From CAJMGO01 sp900557305 (GTDB lineage: Bacteria > Bacillota_I > Bacilli_A > RF39 > UBA660), in the NCBI GenBank assembly GCA_905212975.1, contig CAJMGO010000023.1, positions 1-6,414 of the forward strand: 6,414 nucleotides of DNA, written 5' to 3'. The stretch's first letter is position 1; every line of letters starts with the position of its first letter. Of this stretch, positions 5,208-6,414 are shown one piece after another. The notes beneath the pieces are model-generated. The model was not told the DNA's origin. It did no database searches and was given only the letters and a program-made list of their open reading frames with translations. The translations under genes and the position numbers were made by a program.

Positions 5208-6414
5208 CTATTTAAATAATTCATCTAATTTTTCTTTTATTTCTTTTCTATTAAATGGTTTTGCTATATAATCTACAAATCCTAAACTTATATACTTTTC
5301 CTTTGATCCTGCTACTGCATCTGCTGTTAAAGCTATTACTGGTGTATGAAAACCCTCTTTTTCTTTTAATTTTATTAATGCTTTATCTCCACTTAATCCG
5401 GGCATCATTATATCCATTAATATTAAATCATATGTATTATTTTCTTCTACTTTCTTTATTGCTTCTTCTCCACTTAAAGCTTCTTCTATTTCAAAGTTAA
5501 ATTCTTGTAATGCCCTCTTTGCTACTTTAATATTTAATTTATTATCATCTACTATTAGGATTTTCTTCTTTCCATATTCTCTTTCTTCTTTATTATTACT
5601 TGCTGTATTCGATAACTCTTCTTCTGTTAGTGGTCTTTCTATTTGTTCTATTTTTTGAGGTATTTGGACCATAAATATTGATCCTTTTCCAAATGTACTT
5701 TGTACATTTATTTTTCCTCCCATCATTTCTACTAAGCTTTTTGTTATTGCTAGTCCTAGACCTGTTCCTTCTGTTGTTGTATTTCTTTCTACATCTAATC
5801 TTTCAAACTTTGTAAATAATTTCTTTATATTTTCTGCTTTTATTCCTCTTCCACTATCTTCACATGTTATTATTATATTGCTTACTTTTTTGCTTATATT
5901 ATTTACACATTTTATTGTTAAATTTATATTTCCTTTTTCTGTATATTTTATTGCGTTTGTTAAAAGATTATTTATTATTTCTTTTACCTTTCCTTTATCT
6001 CCTTTTAATTCATATGGTATATCTTCAGCTATTATAAGTTTAAATTCTATTGGCTTTTCTCCTATTCTTGTTTCGGTTACTCGACACATCTTTGTTATTT
6101 CTTCTCTTGGGTTATATACATTTTCTATTATTTCCATTTTATTTGATTCTATTTTATTTATATCTAGTATATTTCCTACTATTTCTAGGAGCGTTAACGA
6201 GGCATTTTGTATATCTGTACAATCTTCTTTTACTTCTTCTGGTACATTTTCATATGTTGTTATATCTTCTGAAAGTCCTACTATTGCATTTAAAGGTGTC
6301 CTTATTTCATGAGACATACTACTTAAAAAATCTGATTTTGCTCTGTTTGCTTTCTCTGCTTGATTTTTCGCTAGTTCTAGTTGTTGTATCATTTTCATAT
6401 CTGGATTTTCTATT
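5208..6414 (-). CDS. Hybrid sensor histidine kinase with C-terminal receiver, N-terminus beyond window
   Basis: The frame stays open to the right edge. An ATG at 6398 exists, but it lies in a charged coiled linker (LELAKNQAEKANRAK) that normally follows a sensor domain, there is no ribosome site, and the gene almost surely starts outside. Numbered from that ATG: the HisKA phosphoacceptor is His30 in SMSHEIRTPLN; the HATPase domain has the N-box at 144-152 (NLLTNAIKYT), G1 DSGRGI at 181-186 and G2 GTGLGL at 211-216. A spacer at 248-276 leads to a receiver at 278-396, with Asp284-Asp285, phosphoacceptor Asp329 in LILMDIMMP, Thr358 and Lys380. All catalytic residues are present. No HPt or output domain follows: the protein ends after the receiver and a terminator starts at once. 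Phosphate is therefore expected to pass to a separate HPt protein or regulator, or the receiver tunes the kinase. The signal is unknown because the sensor domain is missing. Confidence 0.93.
   Translation of the reverse strand, partial: IENPDMKMIQQLELAKNQAEKANRAKSDFLSSMSHEIRTPLNAIVGLSEDITTYENVPEEVKEDCTDIQNASLTLLEIVGNILDINKIESNKMEIIENVYNPREEITKMCRVTETRIGEKPIEFKLIIAEDIPYELKGDKGKVKEIINNLLTNAIKYTEKGNINLTIKCVNNISKKVSNIIITCEDSGRGIKAENIKKLFTKFERLDVERNTTTEGTGLGLAITKSLVEMMGGKINVQSTFGKGSIFMVQIPQKIEQIERPLTEEELSNTASNNKEEREYGKKKILIVDDNKLNIKVAKRALQEFNFEIEEALSGEEAIKKVEENNTYDLILMDIMMPGLSGDKALIKLKEKEGFHTPVIALTADAVAGSKEKYISLGFVDYIAKPFNRKEIKEKLDELFK

Noticed and set aside
5255..6312. Plus-strand open frames at 5255-5500 and 5878-6312 opposite the hybrid kinase
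   Set aside because: They are antisense shadows. The leucine/phenylalanine-rich 'membrane protein' look comes from the complement of lysine and glutamate codons in the kinase.
1..6414. CRISPR array, tRNA/rRNA genes, insertion sequence or phage genes
   Set aside because: No regularly spaced repeats, cloverleaf-like or rRNA-like segments, transposase motifs or terminal inverted repeats were seen; nearly all of the window is explained by five coding genes.

Overview
The window is very AT-rich (roughly three quarters A+T) and holds five protein genes, all on the minus strand, so transcription runs from high to low coordinates. Codon use is A/T-ended with mostly AGA arginine. Tryptophan is TGG and one gene ends in TGA, which fits genetic code 11 rather than a Mycoplasma-type code. 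Together with strong AGGAGG/AGGTGA ribosome sites, U-tract terminators and Gram-positive protein families (an Agr-type GHKL kinase with a LytTR regulator, a PMCA-type Ca2+ ATPase), this suggests a low-GC Firmicute of clostridial type. No closer placement can be supported from the sequence.

Layout in transcription order: (1) 6414-5208 is the C-terminal part of a hybrid sensor histidine kinase (dimerisation/phosphoacceptor, ATPase and receiver domains); its N-terminus lies beyond the right edge. It is closed by a textbook intrinsic terminator at 5207-5174. (2) 5102-2517 is a complete 861-residue P-type Ca2+-transporting ATPase with a perfect AGGAGGG ribosome site and only a weak promoter candidate. 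(3) 2411-1872 is a small protein resembling AbiEi-family antitoxins. It has its own consensus promoter and a terminator, and no AbiEii toxin gene follows it. (4) 1730-1008 is a LytTR response regulator. (5) 1024 to the left edge is its overlapping partner, an Agr/Com-type GHKL sensor kinase, cut off within the N-box.

The regulator and kinase overlap by 17 bases and have their own consensus promoter, located just after the terminator of the AbiEi-like gene, so they form one operon of a peptide-sensing-type two-component system. The other three genes look like separate transcription units. Two start sites that a longest-frame rule would choose, TTG at 1784 and GTG at 2420, are better read as a -35 box and as part of a Shine-Dalgarno site respectively; the corrected starts are 1730 and 2411.

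No RNA gene, CRISPR array, insertion sequence or prophage gene was seen. No stretch over 300 bases lacks a gene. There is no compelling evidence of a wholly new system. The most unusual item is the solitary AbiEi-like gene between the Ca2+ pump and the signalling operon.
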